Positions 1-7,846 of a DNA stretch of 64,000 nucleotides are shown in pieces (within the stretch, counting starts at the first letter, position 1; each line of letters starts with the position of its first letter). Source of the stretch: Nocardia flavorosea NBRC 108225. GTDB taxonomy: Bacteria; Actinomycetota; Actinomycetes; Mycobacteriales; Mycobacteriaceae. Under the pieces are notes generated by a model that worked only from the letters and a program-made list of their open reading frames with translations, searched no databases and was not told the origin of the DNA. The DNA lies in NCBI RefSeq assembly GCF_001613385.1, contig NZ_BDCG01000022.1:1-64000 (forward strand). The letters run 5' to 3'. A program made the translations under genes and the position numbers.

Positions 1-72
1 CGGCCATACGCCCCGCGGATGGTCCTCGGCTACCCGGTGACCGCCGATCCGTCGTTCGGCGCCGAGAGATAG
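1..72 (+). CDS. 3' end of an unidentified gene (partial)
   Basis: The first 23 codons are open and end in TAG at 70-72. The visible C-terminus reads about RMVLGYPVTADPSFGAER. A Leu-Gly-Tyr-Pro segment near the C-terminus is common in nitroreductase-like flavoproteins, but this is too short to assign. The gene starts outside the window. Confidence 0.35.
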   Translation, partial: RPYAPRMVLGYPVTADPSFGAER

Positions 73-354
73 AGATCGGGGCAGCTGTCGACGACTTCGC
101 CCGCGACAGCAGCGACTATCCGCGCCTGGAAAAAGCGATGCCCTGGGCAGCCACCGACGGCGCGGCGATGCAAGCGCGTTCGATGTCCAACGCCGACCGG
201 CCCGGAGCGGGCAACACCGCCGCCGCGACCGGATCTCGTCGTCGCCGGACTCGCAGAACTCACCGCTTTGCGCTACGACCACGACGTCGACCCCATCGGC
301 GATCTCACCGGCCGCCCCAGGGGATGGATCGTGACCCGGAGCAGAGTGGGCTGA
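73..354 (+). pseudogene. Remnant of a PIN-domain toxin (VapC-like), frameshifted and truncated
   Basis: Two frames together recall the C-terminal half of a VapC ribonuclease. The frame through position 138 gives a segment like YPRLEKAMPWAATDG. The frame from 232 gives DLVVAGLAEL followed by RYDHDVDPIGDLTGRPRGW, ending in TGA at 352-354. VapC proteins typically end with DLLVAATAE, LHYDHDFDRIA and TGQPTRW. The N-terminal half with the first catalytic aspartates is missing, there is a frameshift near 220-232, and several residues are deleted before the RYDHD segment. No antitoxin gene is visible beside it. It is a decayed toxin gene, not a working one. Confidence 0.55.
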
Positions 355-698
355 GCGGTCGAGAGCGCCTGGGGAACACGGGGCAGTCGAGCGGCGGCCG
401 GCTGCGTGGGCGGGCGCACCAGCCGGACTCGGGGACCGACGGAGGCCCGATATGGACCGGCGAGATGCGGCGGCACAGCGAACTGCCCGGTGCCGGAGCG
501 CAGGGGATCGGACATGTCCCGGTGCAGCTGAGAAGGACGACCGAAGATCGGTCATGGCGACGCGCTGGGCTTGCTGCCCTGCCCAGCGGAGGCGATGATA
601 CCCACGCGGTGGAGACCACCAGCGCCCGGCTGCGGGCGGAGTGTTCGGTGTGCGTCCGGTCTGGGCGAGGCCGGGCGCGTGGCGTCCTCGACATGAGG
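355..698. other. Intergenic stretch without a recognisable gene
   Basis: Open frames exist on both strands, but their translations are Arg/Pro-rich with no family resemblance and no credible ribosome binding site. Apart from a small inverted repeat around GCTGGGC/GCCCAGC near 566-590, I see nothing. Confidence 0.5.
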
Positions 699-724
699 AA
701 GGCCGCCCCCGTAGGGGCGGCCTT
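699..724 (-). terminator. Stem-loop terminator after the DivIVA-like gene
   Basis: AAGGCCGCCCC at 699-709 pairs perfectly with GGGGCGGCCTT at 714-724 around a four-base loop. It lies about 55 bases beyond the stop codon of the minus-strand coiled-coil gene. There is no clear U tract, as is usual in actinobacteria. Confidence 0.7.
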
Positions 725-778
725 CGGAGTGACTTGTCGTGTCGCCGTACACGTTCCGACAGCAGCTCTGAGGGAGCT

Positions 779-1795
779 CTAGTTGCTGATGTCGGCGTTT
801 TCGCGTTCTTCGTCGACGATATCTTCCGACTCGTCTTCGGCGTTCACCTCGGGGATTGCCTTCTGATTGTTACGGCCGGATACCGACTTGTTCTGCCCAC
901 TGCCGAGCGATTTACGGGGCTGTTCGGGCACCCCGTCGAGCAGTTCGCTCTCTCGGTTGACGGCGGCCAGCATGGCGGGTACCGAATCGAGCTGACCGCG
1001 GATACCGAGCAGCTGGGCCAGGACGCGGCCACGCAGGACGCGCATCTCCTCGGCCAGTTCCTTGGCGTGCGCGATTTTGCGCTCGGAGGTCTGGGTGGCG
1101 GAGGTGATGAGGCGGTTGGCCTCGTCGGTGGCGTCCTTGATCCGCTGTGCGGCCTCGGCGCGGCTGGTGGCCTCCAGCTCCTCCATGGCGCGGGTCAGCT
1201 TGGTGCGACGCTCGGCCATGGTGACCTCGAAGTCCTGCTGTGTGGCCTTACGCTTGGCCTCGGACTCCTTGGCGAGGCGCTCGGCCTCGGCCTGGGCGGC
1301 TTCGATGATCTTCGAGGATTCGGTACGCGCGTTCGCGAGGGTCTGCTCGTACTCGATTTCGAGGGCTTCGCGCTTCTCTTTGGTCTCGGCGAGCAGCGAT
1401 TCGTACTTACCGCGCATCTCCGCGGCCTGCTGCTCGGCGATGGAAACCATCTCCGCGGCCTCGGCCTGCGCCAGCGCGCGAACCTCGGAGGCCTCGTCGG
1501 AAGCCAATCGCAGCATCCGGGAGATGCGATCGCTCATCCCTTCCGCGGTGGTCGGCGGGACGGACAGCCGGTCGACTTCCTTACGGAGCTCGTCGATTTC
1601 GTCGCGGGCATCCTCCAGCTGACTGGCGAGGTTGCGGGCCTGGGCGGCAGCGGCATCGCGGTCGGTGGCGGTGACCCGCAACTCGGCATCGAAACGGTCG
1701 AAATAGTTACGTACCTCGTCTTGCGCATAACCCTTGCGCACGACGGTGAAGGGCAGCGCAACGAAGCGATTGCGATCGGACTCGGGTGACGACAT
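779..1795 (-). CDS. DivIVA-domain coiled-coil protein
   Basis: Predicted cytoplasmic structural protein of 338 residues. An N-terminal segment (about residues 8-40) with FTVVRKGYAQDEV and NYFDRFDAEL matches the membrane-binding DivIVA/Wag31 module. From about residue 45 to 250 it is almost entirely Ala/Glu/Lys/Arg-rich heptad coiled coil, and the tail is acidic and low in complexity. I chose the ATG at 1795 over an in-frame TTG nine bases upstream. It is not Wag31 itself, which sits in the division cluster. Proteins of this type scaffold polar growth or cell-envelope enzymes, but the partner here is unknown. It follows the epimerase gene on the same strand after an 86-base gap. Confidence 0.75.
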   Translation of the reverse strand: MSSPESDRNRFVALPFTVVRKGYAQDEVRNYFDRFDAELRVTATDRDAAAAQARNLASQLEDARDEIDELRKEVDRLSVPPTTAEGMSDRISRMLRLASDEASEVRALAQAEAAEMVSIAEQQAAEMRGKYESLLAETKEKREALEIEYEQTLANARTESSKIIEAAQAEAERLAKESEAKRKATQQDFEVTMAERRTKLTRAMEELEATSRAEAAQRIKDATDEANRLITSATQTSERKIAHAKELAEEMRVLRGRVLAQLLGIRGQLDSVPAMLAAVNRESELLDGVPEQPRKSLGSGQNKSVSGRNNQKAIPEVNAEDESEDIVDEERENADISN

Positions 1796-1841
1796 GGCCA
1801 ACAAACTACAGCCTGAGACCGGCCCATGGTGAGCCGACCGT

Positions 1842-1897
1842 GAATGTTATCGGAGGTACGCCTAACGGTCCGATTACGATACTAGTGCGTAACATTC
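1842..1897. repeat. Inverted repeat spanning the end of the epimerase gene
   Basis: GAATGTTA at 1842-1849 is complementary to TAACATTC at 1890-1897, 40 bases apart. It covers the epimerase stop codon and the short gap to the DivIVA-like gene. It may be a weak terminator or a regulatory site. Function is not shown. Confidence 0.3.
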
Positions 1898-2355
1898 GGG
1901 TCCGGCTCGACCAACTCGACCAGCACACCGCCAGCATCCTTCGGGTGGACGAAATTGATGCGGGAATCGGCGGTGCCGCGGCGCGGCGCCTCGTACAGCA
2001 AACGCACACCGCGATCGCGTAGATATGCGGAAACGGCGTCGATATCGGTGACCCGGAAAGCCAACTGCTGCAGGCCCGGTCCGCTGCGGTCGATGAATTT
2101 CGCGATGGTGGAGGTCGCGTCGAGCGGTGCCAGCAACTGCAGAGCAGTCGAATCGTCCTCGGCGGCGGGAGCGGACAGCATCGCTTCCTGGACGCCCTGT
2201 TCGTCGTTGACCTCGCGGTGGGTTTCGACCAGGCCGAGGTTCTCGGCGTACCAGGCCACGGCCGTGTCCAGATCGGGTACGGCGATGCCGACGTGATCGA
2301 CTGCGACGACGTAGTCGGCGGGAATGAACTCTGATGACGGGGTAGCGGTGCTCAC
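1882..2355 (-). CDS. mce: Methylmalonyl-CoA epimerase (VOC fold)
   Basis: Likely interconverts (2R)- and (2S)-methylmalonyl-CoA in the propionyl-CoA/succinyl-CoA route. The 157-residue protein shows the paired beta-alpha-beta modules of the vicinal-oxygen-chelate fold: VDHVGIAVPDLD with His21 as first metal ligand, then GLQQLAFRV, NFVHPKDAGG and a terminal VLVELVEP glutamate. The GLQQ form is usual for actinobacterial epimerases. The GTG at 2355 is preferred, because the 15 codons upstream are Arg-rich and unrelated. The gene is divergent from the thiolase gene, the same arrangement as Rv1322A/Rv1323 in M. tuberculosis. The symbol follows epimerase usage and is unrelated to the Mce transport operon in this window. 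Confidence 0.88.
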   Translation of the reverse strand: MSTATPSSEFIPADYVVAVDHVGIAVPDLDTAVAWYAENLGLVETHREVNDEQGVQEAMLSAPAAEDDSTALQLLAPLDATSTIAKFIDRSGPGLQQLAFRVTDIDAVSAYLRDRGVRLLYEAPRRGTADSRINFVHPKDAGGVLVELVEPDPNVTH

Positions 2356-2569
2356 TCTTCGAACGTAGCGCGTTCGGGTGCGTCGCCGGTGTGTACCCAC
2401 CCGGACACCGGAAACTGATGGCGACTGCCTACACGTCGTCGCGGGTGATCTGCGCAGCCCTGTGGGCCGGATGCCGGGGTCGGCGGGTTACCGTGGAGTC
2501 GTCCGCACGATGCGTTACTCCCGGGTAGCGCGTCCGGTCGGCCTGGACGTCTCCAGGGGTCAATAGGGC

Positions 2570-2600
2570 CCCGACCCGCGCCGCCGGAGGCGGCGCCATA
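2570..2600 (+). repeat. GC hairpin of the dispersed element, before the thiolase gene
   Basis: GCGCCGCC at 2578-2585 pairs with GGCGGCGC at 2589-2596 around a GGA loop, preceded by a CCCCGACCC run and followed by an A/T-rich stretch leading into the Shine-Dalgarno. The layout matches the tail of the element at 12281-12435, with a different stem sequence. Confidence 0.5.
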
Positions 2601-2617
2601 GATACAGGAGGCTCGTC

Positions 2618-3796
2618 GTGACCAACTCCGTGATCGTTGCCGGTGCGCGTACCCCGGTCGGCCGGCTGCTGGGTGGCCTGAAGGATTTCAGCGGCTCCGC
2701 GCTCGGCGGTGTCGCGATCGCCGGTGCCCTGGAGAAGGCCGGTGTCCGTGGCGACCAGGTCGACTACGTGATCATGGGGCAGGTGCTCACCGCGGGTGCG
2801 GGGCAGATTCCGGCGCGGCAGGCCGCGGTCGCCGGCGGTATTCCGATGGATGTTCCGGCGCTCACCCTGAACAAGGTGTGCCTGTCCGGTATCAATGCCA
2901 TCGCCCTGGCGGATCAGCTCATCCGGGCAGGGGAGCACGAGATCGTGGTCGCCGGTGGCCAGGAATCGATGAGCCGCGCTCCGCATATGCTCGAGAAGAG
3001 CCGCGAGGGGTTCAAGTACGGCGATGTGACGCTGCGCGACCATATGGCCTACGACGGTCTGCACGATATCTTCACCGATCAGGCAATGGGTGCGCTCACC
3101 GAGCAGCGCAACGAGACCGATCCGGTCACCCGCGCCGATCAGGATGCCTTCGCCGCTGCCTCGCATCAGCGGGCGGCCGCCGCGTGGAAGAACGGAGTGT
3201 TCGACGACGAGGTGGTGCCGGTCGAGGTACCGCAGCGTAAAGGTGATCCGGTGCTTTTCCGTCAGGACGAAGGTATCCGCGCCGATACGACCGCGGAGTC
3301 GTTGTCGAAGCTGCGGCCCTCCTTCAGCAAGAACGGCACCATCACCGCGGGTTCGGCGTCGCAGATCTCCGACGGCGCGGCGGCGGTCGTGGTGATGAGC
3401 AAGACCAAGGCGCAGGAGCTCGGGCTGAGCTGGATCGCCGAGATCGGTGCCGCCGGTATGGTGGCCGGCCCGGATTCGACGCTGCAGGATCAGCCGGCCG
3501 GCGCCATCGCCAAGGCGTGTGCCAAGGAGGGGATCACCCCGGCCGAGCTCGATCTGGTGGAGATCAACGAAGCGTTCGCGGCGGTGGGTATCGCCTCCAC
3601 CCGCAAGCTGGGGATCGATCCGGCGAAGGTCAATGTGAACGGCGGTGCCATCGCCATCGGGCATCCGCTCGGGATGTCGGGTGCGCGGATCGTGCTGCAT
3701 CTGGCGCTGGAGTTGAAGCGGCGCGGCGGCGGGGTCGGTGCGGCGGCGCTGTGCGGTGGCGGCGGTCAGGGTGATGCGCTGATCATCCGGGCCTGA
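2618..3796 (+). CDS. fadA4: Acetyl-CoA C-acetyltransferase (thiolase)
   Basis: Cytosolic thiolase of 392 residues, the usual length for degradative or biosynthetic acetoacetyl-CoA thiolases. The acyl-accepting Cys88 sits in NKVCLSG. The C-terminal catalytic pair is His349 in GHPLGMSGAR and Cys379 in CGGGGQGD. NEAFA, typical of the loop near the active site, is also present. It starts at GTG with AGGAGG at 2606-2611, six bases upstream. Position next to the epimerase and the thioredoxin-like gene matches Rv1323 (fadA4). It probably condenses or cleaves acetoacetyl-CoA in central acyl-CoA metabolism. Confidence 0.92.
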   Translation: MTNSVIVAGARTPVGRLLGGLKDFSGSALGGVAIAGALEKAGVRGDQVDYVIMGQVLTAGAGQIPARQAAVAGGIPMDVPALTLNKVCLSGINAIALADQLIRAGEHEIVVAGGQESMSRAPHMLEKSREGFKYGDVTLRDHMAYDGLHDIFTDQAMGALTEQRNETDPVTRADQDAFAAASHQRAAAAWKNGVFDDEVVPVEVPQRKGDPVLFRQDEGIRADTTAESLSKLRPSFSKNGTITAGSASQISDGAAAVVVMSKTKAQELGLSWIAEIGAAGMVAGPDSTLQDQPAGAIAKACAKEGITPAELDLVEINEAFAAVGIASTRKLGIDPAKVNVNGGAIAIGHPLGMSGARIVLHLALELKRRGGGVGAAALCGGGGQGDALIIRA

Positions 3797-3856
3797 GCGT
3801 CCGGTATGACCGGTGTGACCGGTTCGACTACGACACGATGTAGTGGCTAGGGCACA

Positions 3857-4231
3857 ATGGTGCGCATGAACTTTCTTGGTCTGCGCACCACTGCCGGCAG
3901 GTTCCGTTTCTTCGCCGTGCTCGAGGCGCTGTCCTGGCTGGGCCTGCTGACCGGAATGGCCTTCAAATACCTTCCGGAAGAGGGCAACGAGATCGGCGTG
4001 AAGATCTTCGGCCCGGTCCACGGCGGCGTTTTCGTCCTGTTCGTACTGATCGCACTGGTGACCGCGCGCGAGTTCGAATGGAACTGGAAGACCACCGTGC
4101 TGGCGTTGCTGTCCAGCATCCCGCCGTTCTTCACCGTGCTGTTCGAGGTATGGGCCGTGCGTACCGGCAAGTTCGACCAGCAGAGCGCGTCCGGCACCGA
4201 GTCCCCGAAGACCCTCGCCGCCTCGTCGTGA
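3857..4231 (+). CDS. DUF3817 small membrane protein
   Basis: A 124-residue protein with about three hydrophobic helices: one over residues 17-36, one starting near GGVFVLFVLIALV, and one at LLSSIPPFFTVLFEVW. It begins FRFFAVLEALSWLGLL, characteristic of DUF3817 proteins. A second member of the family is encoded at 21311-21673. Function is unknown. An in-frame ATG at 3866 is an alternative start. It sits between the thiolase and the thioredoxin-like gene, whose start is 13 bases downstream of its stop. Confidence 0.75.
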   Translation: MVRMNFLGLRTTAGRFRFFAVLEALSWLGLLTGMAFKYLPEEGNEIGVKIFGPVHGGVFVLFVLIALVTAREFEWNWKTTVLALLSSIPPFFTVLFEVWAVRTGKFDQQSASGTESPKTLAASS

Positions 4232-4244
4232 CAGACTGGAACCT

Positions 4245-5144
4245 GTGACTCGACCAGCACCACGCCGTCCTTCACCAGCCGTAGCCGCCGCCATGTCCGG
4301 GGCGGTGGATCTGTCCGCCCTGAAACAGCCGCCCGCGGGTGCGGCGGCTGCGGCCGGTGACCATACGGTCACCGAGGCGGATTTCGAGACCAAGGTCCTG
4401 CGCCGCTCCATGCAGGTGCCGGTCGTGGTCGCGCTGTATTCGCAGCGCAGCCCCGGCAGCATCGAATTGGTGCAGTTGCTCGAACGGCTCCTGCGCGAGG
4501 CGAACGGTACCTGGGACCTGGCCGCCGTCGAAGCCGAGAACAATATGCGAATCGCGCAGGCCTTCGGCGTCCAGGGCATTCCCACAGTGGTCGCCGTCGC
4601 GGGTGGCCAGCCGCTCGCGGATTTCCAGGGCGGGCAGCCCGAGGAGCAGGTCCGGCAGTGGCTTGCCGCTGTCGTGCAGGCGGTGGAGGGCAAGCTCGAA
4701 GGTGATCCGGATGGCGAAGCGCCCGAGCCGACCGCCGATCCCCGATTCGCCGCTGCCGAAGCGCTACTGGAGCAGGGCGATTTCGCGGGGGCGGAATCGG
4801 CCTACGAATCGATCCTTTCCCAGGAACCGGCCAACGCCGAGGCCAAGGCTGCGCTGCGCCAGGTGAAATTCCTCGGGCGGGCCCAGCAGCTGCCGGAAAC
4901 GGCGATCGCGACCGCGGACGCGGATCCGGACAACGTGGCGGCCGCGCTGGACGCTGCCGACGTGGAGATGTTCCAGCAGCAGCCGGAGGCGGCGTTCGAC
5001 CGGTTGATCGGCCTGATCAAACGGACGTCGGGTGATGAGCGGGCCACCGTGCGCACCCGGTTGGTGGAGCTTTTCGAGCTCTTCGACCAGTCGGAGCCCT
5101 TCGTGGTCGCGGCGCGGCGCAAGCTGGCGACTGCCCTCTACTGA
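4245..5144 (+). CDS. CnoX/YbbN-like thioredoxin-TPR protein without a CXXC motif
   Basis: Predicted cytosolic holdase or chaperone-like protein of 299 residues. Residues about 45-150 form a thioredoxin fold, with VALYSQRSPGS where an active thioredoxin has W-C-x-x-C, and the cis-proline loop GVQGIPTV. The C-terminal half (about 165-299) has TPR-like helices (AEALLEQGDFAGAE, AALDAADVEMFQQQPEAA). This domain order matches YbbN/CnoX and M. tuberculosis Rv1324. The missing cysteines rule out dithiol redox chemistry and suggest binding or scaffolding. The start is a GTG. Confidence 0.78.
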   Translation: MTRPAPRRPSPAVAAAMSGAVDLSALKQPPAGAAAAAGDHTVTEADFETKVLRRSMQVPVVVALYSQRSPGSIELVQLLERLLREANGTWDLAAVEAENNMRIAQAFGVQGIPTVVAVAGGQPLADFQGGQPEEQVRQWLAAVVQAVEGKLEGDPDGEAPEPTADPRFAAAEALLEQGDFAGAESAYESILSQEPANAEAKAALRQVKFLGRAQQLPETAIATADADPDNVAAALDAADVEMFQQQPEAAFDRLIGLIKRTSGDERATVRTRLVELFELFDQSEPFVVAARRKLATALY

Positions 5145-5154
5145 CGGTCGGCAG

Positions 5155-5173
5155 GCACACCAGCTCGGTGTGC
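5155..5173. terminator. Small stem-loop after the thioredoxin-like gene
   Basis: GCACACC pairs with GGTGTGC around a five-base loop, 11 bases past the stop codon of the plus-strand gene, in the convergent gap before glgB. Confidence 0.45.
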
Positions 5174-5689
5174 ATCGTCGTGACGGGATCGTGTGGGCGC
5201 TCGTCCGGCGGCGAAGGTTCTGCGCCCGCGTCGGCGTATGAGGCATCCGGGCCGCCGCTGCCCTCGAACGTGACGGCGGGTTCGTACCGTCCTGCGGATC
5301 CGGGATAACGCGCTACCGGGCGAGGTATCGGCTGTGTCGCTGCCGGCGACTCGCCCGCCCGTAGTAGAGATCCGGCCGCAGGTCGTCGAGCCTGCTGTTC
5401 GGCAATGCGGGCGGCATCCCGGCGGCACCGGCGGCCGTGCCGGTCCCCGGCGGCTGCTCTGGGGCACGGGGCGGCCGCGACAGCGCTACTGCGGATCCGG
5501 CAGGAAACGGTGACGGATCGACGCCTGCGCAGCCGACGACATGTGACACCGGCCCGCCCCTGGATGGTGACGAAGCCGGTCGGTGCCTGCGCCGGCCTGC
5601 TCGAGGGCGTGTGCCGACGGGCCGACGGCGGATAGTGGCCCGGCCTGTCCTGGATCGAGGCGGCGGTTTCCGGGCACAGGGTGATCCGG
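5174..5689. other. Convergent intergenic region without a convincing gene
   Basis: It lies between the ends of the thioredoxin-like gene and glgB. Minus-strand frames give fragments such as DDLRPDLYYGRASRR and, in another frame, YEPAVTFEGSGGPDASYADAG. They might be remnants of a decayed gene, but they do not join into one reading frame or match a family I know. Confidence 0.4.
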
Positions 5690-7846
5690 TCAGCGCCGGG
5701 GGACGAGCCAGATGACGCTGAGCGGGCCCAGGGTGAGGCCGGCGGATGCGGGGCGGTCGTGCAGGGGGGTGGGGGCGGCGTGGACGACGCCGAGGTTTCC
5801 GGCGCCGGTTCCGCCGTACTCGAGCGCATCGGTGTTGAGGATTTCCAGCCAGTCGCCGGGGAGCGGTAGTCCGATCCGGTAATCGGTGTAGGTGTTTCCG
5901 GAGAAGTTGCAGACGCAGGCGACGACGCTGCCGTCGGCGGCGTGGCGCAGGAAGGCCAGCATATTGGCGTCGCGGTCGTCGCTGCTGATCCAGGAATGGC
6001 CGCCGGGGGTGGTGTCCTGACTCCACAGGGCCGGGTGTTCGCGGTAGCCGCGGTTGAGGTCGGCGACCAGAAGCTGGATTCCCCGGTGCAACGGGTTGTC
6101 GAGCTCGTGCCAGTCGAGGCTGTGATCGTGCCACCACTCGCGGTAATGGCCGAACTCCTGTCCCATGAACAGCAGCTGTTTACCGGGATGGGCCCACATA
6201 TAGGCGAGTAACGCGCGGACGCCGCCCGCCTTGGCGAACTCGTCGCCGGGCATCCGGGTCCACAGGGTGCCTTTGCCGTGCACGACCTCGTCGTGACTGA
6301 TGGGCAGCACATAGTTCTCGCTCCACGCGTACATCAGCGAGAAGGTGATCTCGTTGTGGTGCCAGGCGCGGTGCACGGGGTCGCGGCTCAGATAGCCGAG
6401 CGTGTCGTGCATCCAGCCCATATTCCATTTCATGGTGAAACCCAGGCCGCCGACCTCGGTCGCCCGGGTGACACCGGGCCAGGTCGTGGATTCCTCGGCG
6501 ATCGTCAGCACACCCGGATACGAGCCGTGCAGGCTCTCGTTCAGTTCGGCGAGGAAATCGACCGCCTCCAGATTCTCCCGGCCGCCGTGGATATTCGGCT
6601 CCCACCCGCCGTCGGGGCGCCCGTAGTCCAGGTAGAGCATGGCGGCGACCGCATCGACCCGCAGCCCGTCGATATGGAACTCCTCGACCCAATAGCGGGC
6701 GTTGGCGACCAGAAAGTTGCGGACTTCGGGCCGGCCGTAGTCGAAAACATAGGTGCCCCACGCGGGTTGTTCACCGCGGCGGGGGTCGGGGTGTTCGTAG
6801 AGGGGGGTGCCGTCGAAGCGGGCCAAAGCCCAGGCGTCGCGGGGGAAATGCCCTGGCACCCAGTCGAGGATGACCCCGATCCCGTCGGCGTGCATGCGGT
6901 CGACGAAGGCACGGAAATCGTCCGGGCAGCCGAACCGTGCGGTGGGGGCGTAGTAGGAGGTGACCTGATAACCCCAGGAGCCGCCGAACGGATGCTCGGC
7001 CATCGGCAGCAGTTCCACATGGGTGAAGCCGAGTCGGCGCACATATTCGCTGAGCTGTTCGGCGAGTTCGCGGTACCCCAGCCCCGGCCGCCACGACGCG
7101 AGATGTAGTTCGAACACACTCAGCGGCGCACGCGCCGGATCGGTGTGGGCTCGGTCGGTGAGCCAGCGCTGATCGGTCCAGTTGTGCCGGGTCGCCGTGA
7201 CGACGGACGCGGTGGCCGGGGGGAGTTCGGTGGCGAACGCGAGGGGGTCGGCATGGTCGGCGGCGCGGCCGTCGGCACCGTACACGCGGTACTTGTAGCG
7301 ATCACCGGGTGCGGCGCCGGGGACGAAAACCTCCCAGACTCCCGAATTGCCGAGGGCGCGCATCGGCCAGGTACCGCCCTGCCAGTGGTCGAAATCGCCG
7401 AAAACGGTGACGCCGCGGGCATTGGGGGCCCACACCGCGAACGACACCCCGGTGACCTCGCCGTCCAGGCCCGGATACCGGCGTGGATGTGCACCGAGGA
7501 CCTCCCACAAACGCTGATGTCGGCCTTCGCCGATCAGGTGCAGGTCCAGATCGCCGAGGGCCGGCAAATAGCGGTAGCCGTCGGCGAGGACCGTGGTCGG
7601 GTGGTGCGGGTATACGGTGACGACCCGGTAGTCCAGCAGTTCCGGGTACGGGAGGGTGCCGCCGAAGACCCCGTGGCCGAGCGAAGCCAGCCGATGGTCG
7701 GCGCCGCCGACCCGGATCGACACCGATTCCGCTTCCGGCCGCAACACCCGCACGATCGTGCCGTCCGGGGCCGGGTGGGCGCCCAGTACGGTATGCGGAT
7801 CGGGATGGCTGCCCGCGGCCAGCAGCAGCAGATCGCGCCGGTTCAC
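5690..7846 (-). CDS. glgB: 1,4-alpha-glucan branching enzyme
   Basis: GH13 branching enzyme of 718 residues that introduces alpha-1,6 branches into linear maltosaccharides. It has an N-terminal region and CBM48 (about 20-220), a catalytic (beta/alpha)8 barrel, and an all-beta C-terminal domain. The nucleophile is Asp398 in GLRVDAVAAMLYLDY and the acid/base lies in AEES at 451-452. HDEVVHGK carries the conserved third carboxylate region. The GTG start at 7846 overlaps the glgE stop as GTGA, so the two are translationally coupled. The frame stays open far upstream, but that part is just the glgE gene read out of frame. With GlgE it builds branched alpha-glucan from maltose-1-phosphate. Confidence 0.95.
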   Translation of the reverse strand: MNRRDLLLLAAGSHPDPHTVLGAHPAPDGTIVRVLRPEAESVSIRVGGADHRLASLGHGVFGGTLPYPELLDYRVVTVYPHHPTTVLADGYRYLPALGDLDLHLIGEGRHQRLWEVLGAHPRRYPGLDGEVTGVSFAVWAPNARGVTVFGDFDHWQGGTWPMRALGNSGVWEVFVPGAAPGDRYKYRVYGADGRAADHADPLAFATELPPATASVVTATRHNWTDQRWLTDRAHTDPARAPLSVFELHLASWRPGLGYRELAEQLSEYVRRLGFTHVELLPMAEHPFGGSWGYQVTSYYAPTARFGCPDDFRAFVDRMHADGIGVILDWVPGHFPRDAWALARFDGTPLYEHPDPRRGEQPAWGTYVFDYGRPEVRNFLVANARYWVEEFHIDGLRVDAVAAMLYLDYGRPDGGWEPNIHGGRENLEAVDFLAELNESLHGSYPGVLTIAEESTTWPGVTRATEVGGLGFTMKWNMGWMHDTLGYLSRDPVHRAWHHNEITFSLMYAWSENYVLPISHDEVVHGKGTLWTRMPGDEFAKAGGVRALLAYMWAHPGKQLLFMGQEFGHYREWWHDHSLDWHELDNPLHRGIQLLVADLNRGYREHPALWSQDTTPGGHSWISSDDRDANMLAFLRHAADGSVVACVCNFSGNTYTDYRIGLPLPGDWLEILNTDALEYGGTGAGNLGVVHAAPTPLHDRPASAGLTLGPLSVIWLVPRR

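Noticed and set aside
641..1789. Long plus-strand frame opposite the DivIVA-like gene
   Set aside because: It is the antisense shadow of a coiled-coil gene; the translation is Leu/Gly-rich with no family resemblance, while the minus strand has a clear domain pattern.
2429..4693. Very long minus-strand frame across the thiolase and DUF3817 genes
   Set aside because: Antisense shadow in high-GC DNA; the plus-strand genes have Shine-Dalgarno sites and conserved catalytic residues.
5313..6137. Minus-strand frame overlapping the end of glgB with the segment DLYYGRASRR
   Set aside because: Only the last ~50 codons lie outside glgB, and they do not continue in one frame; listed as a possible remnant only.
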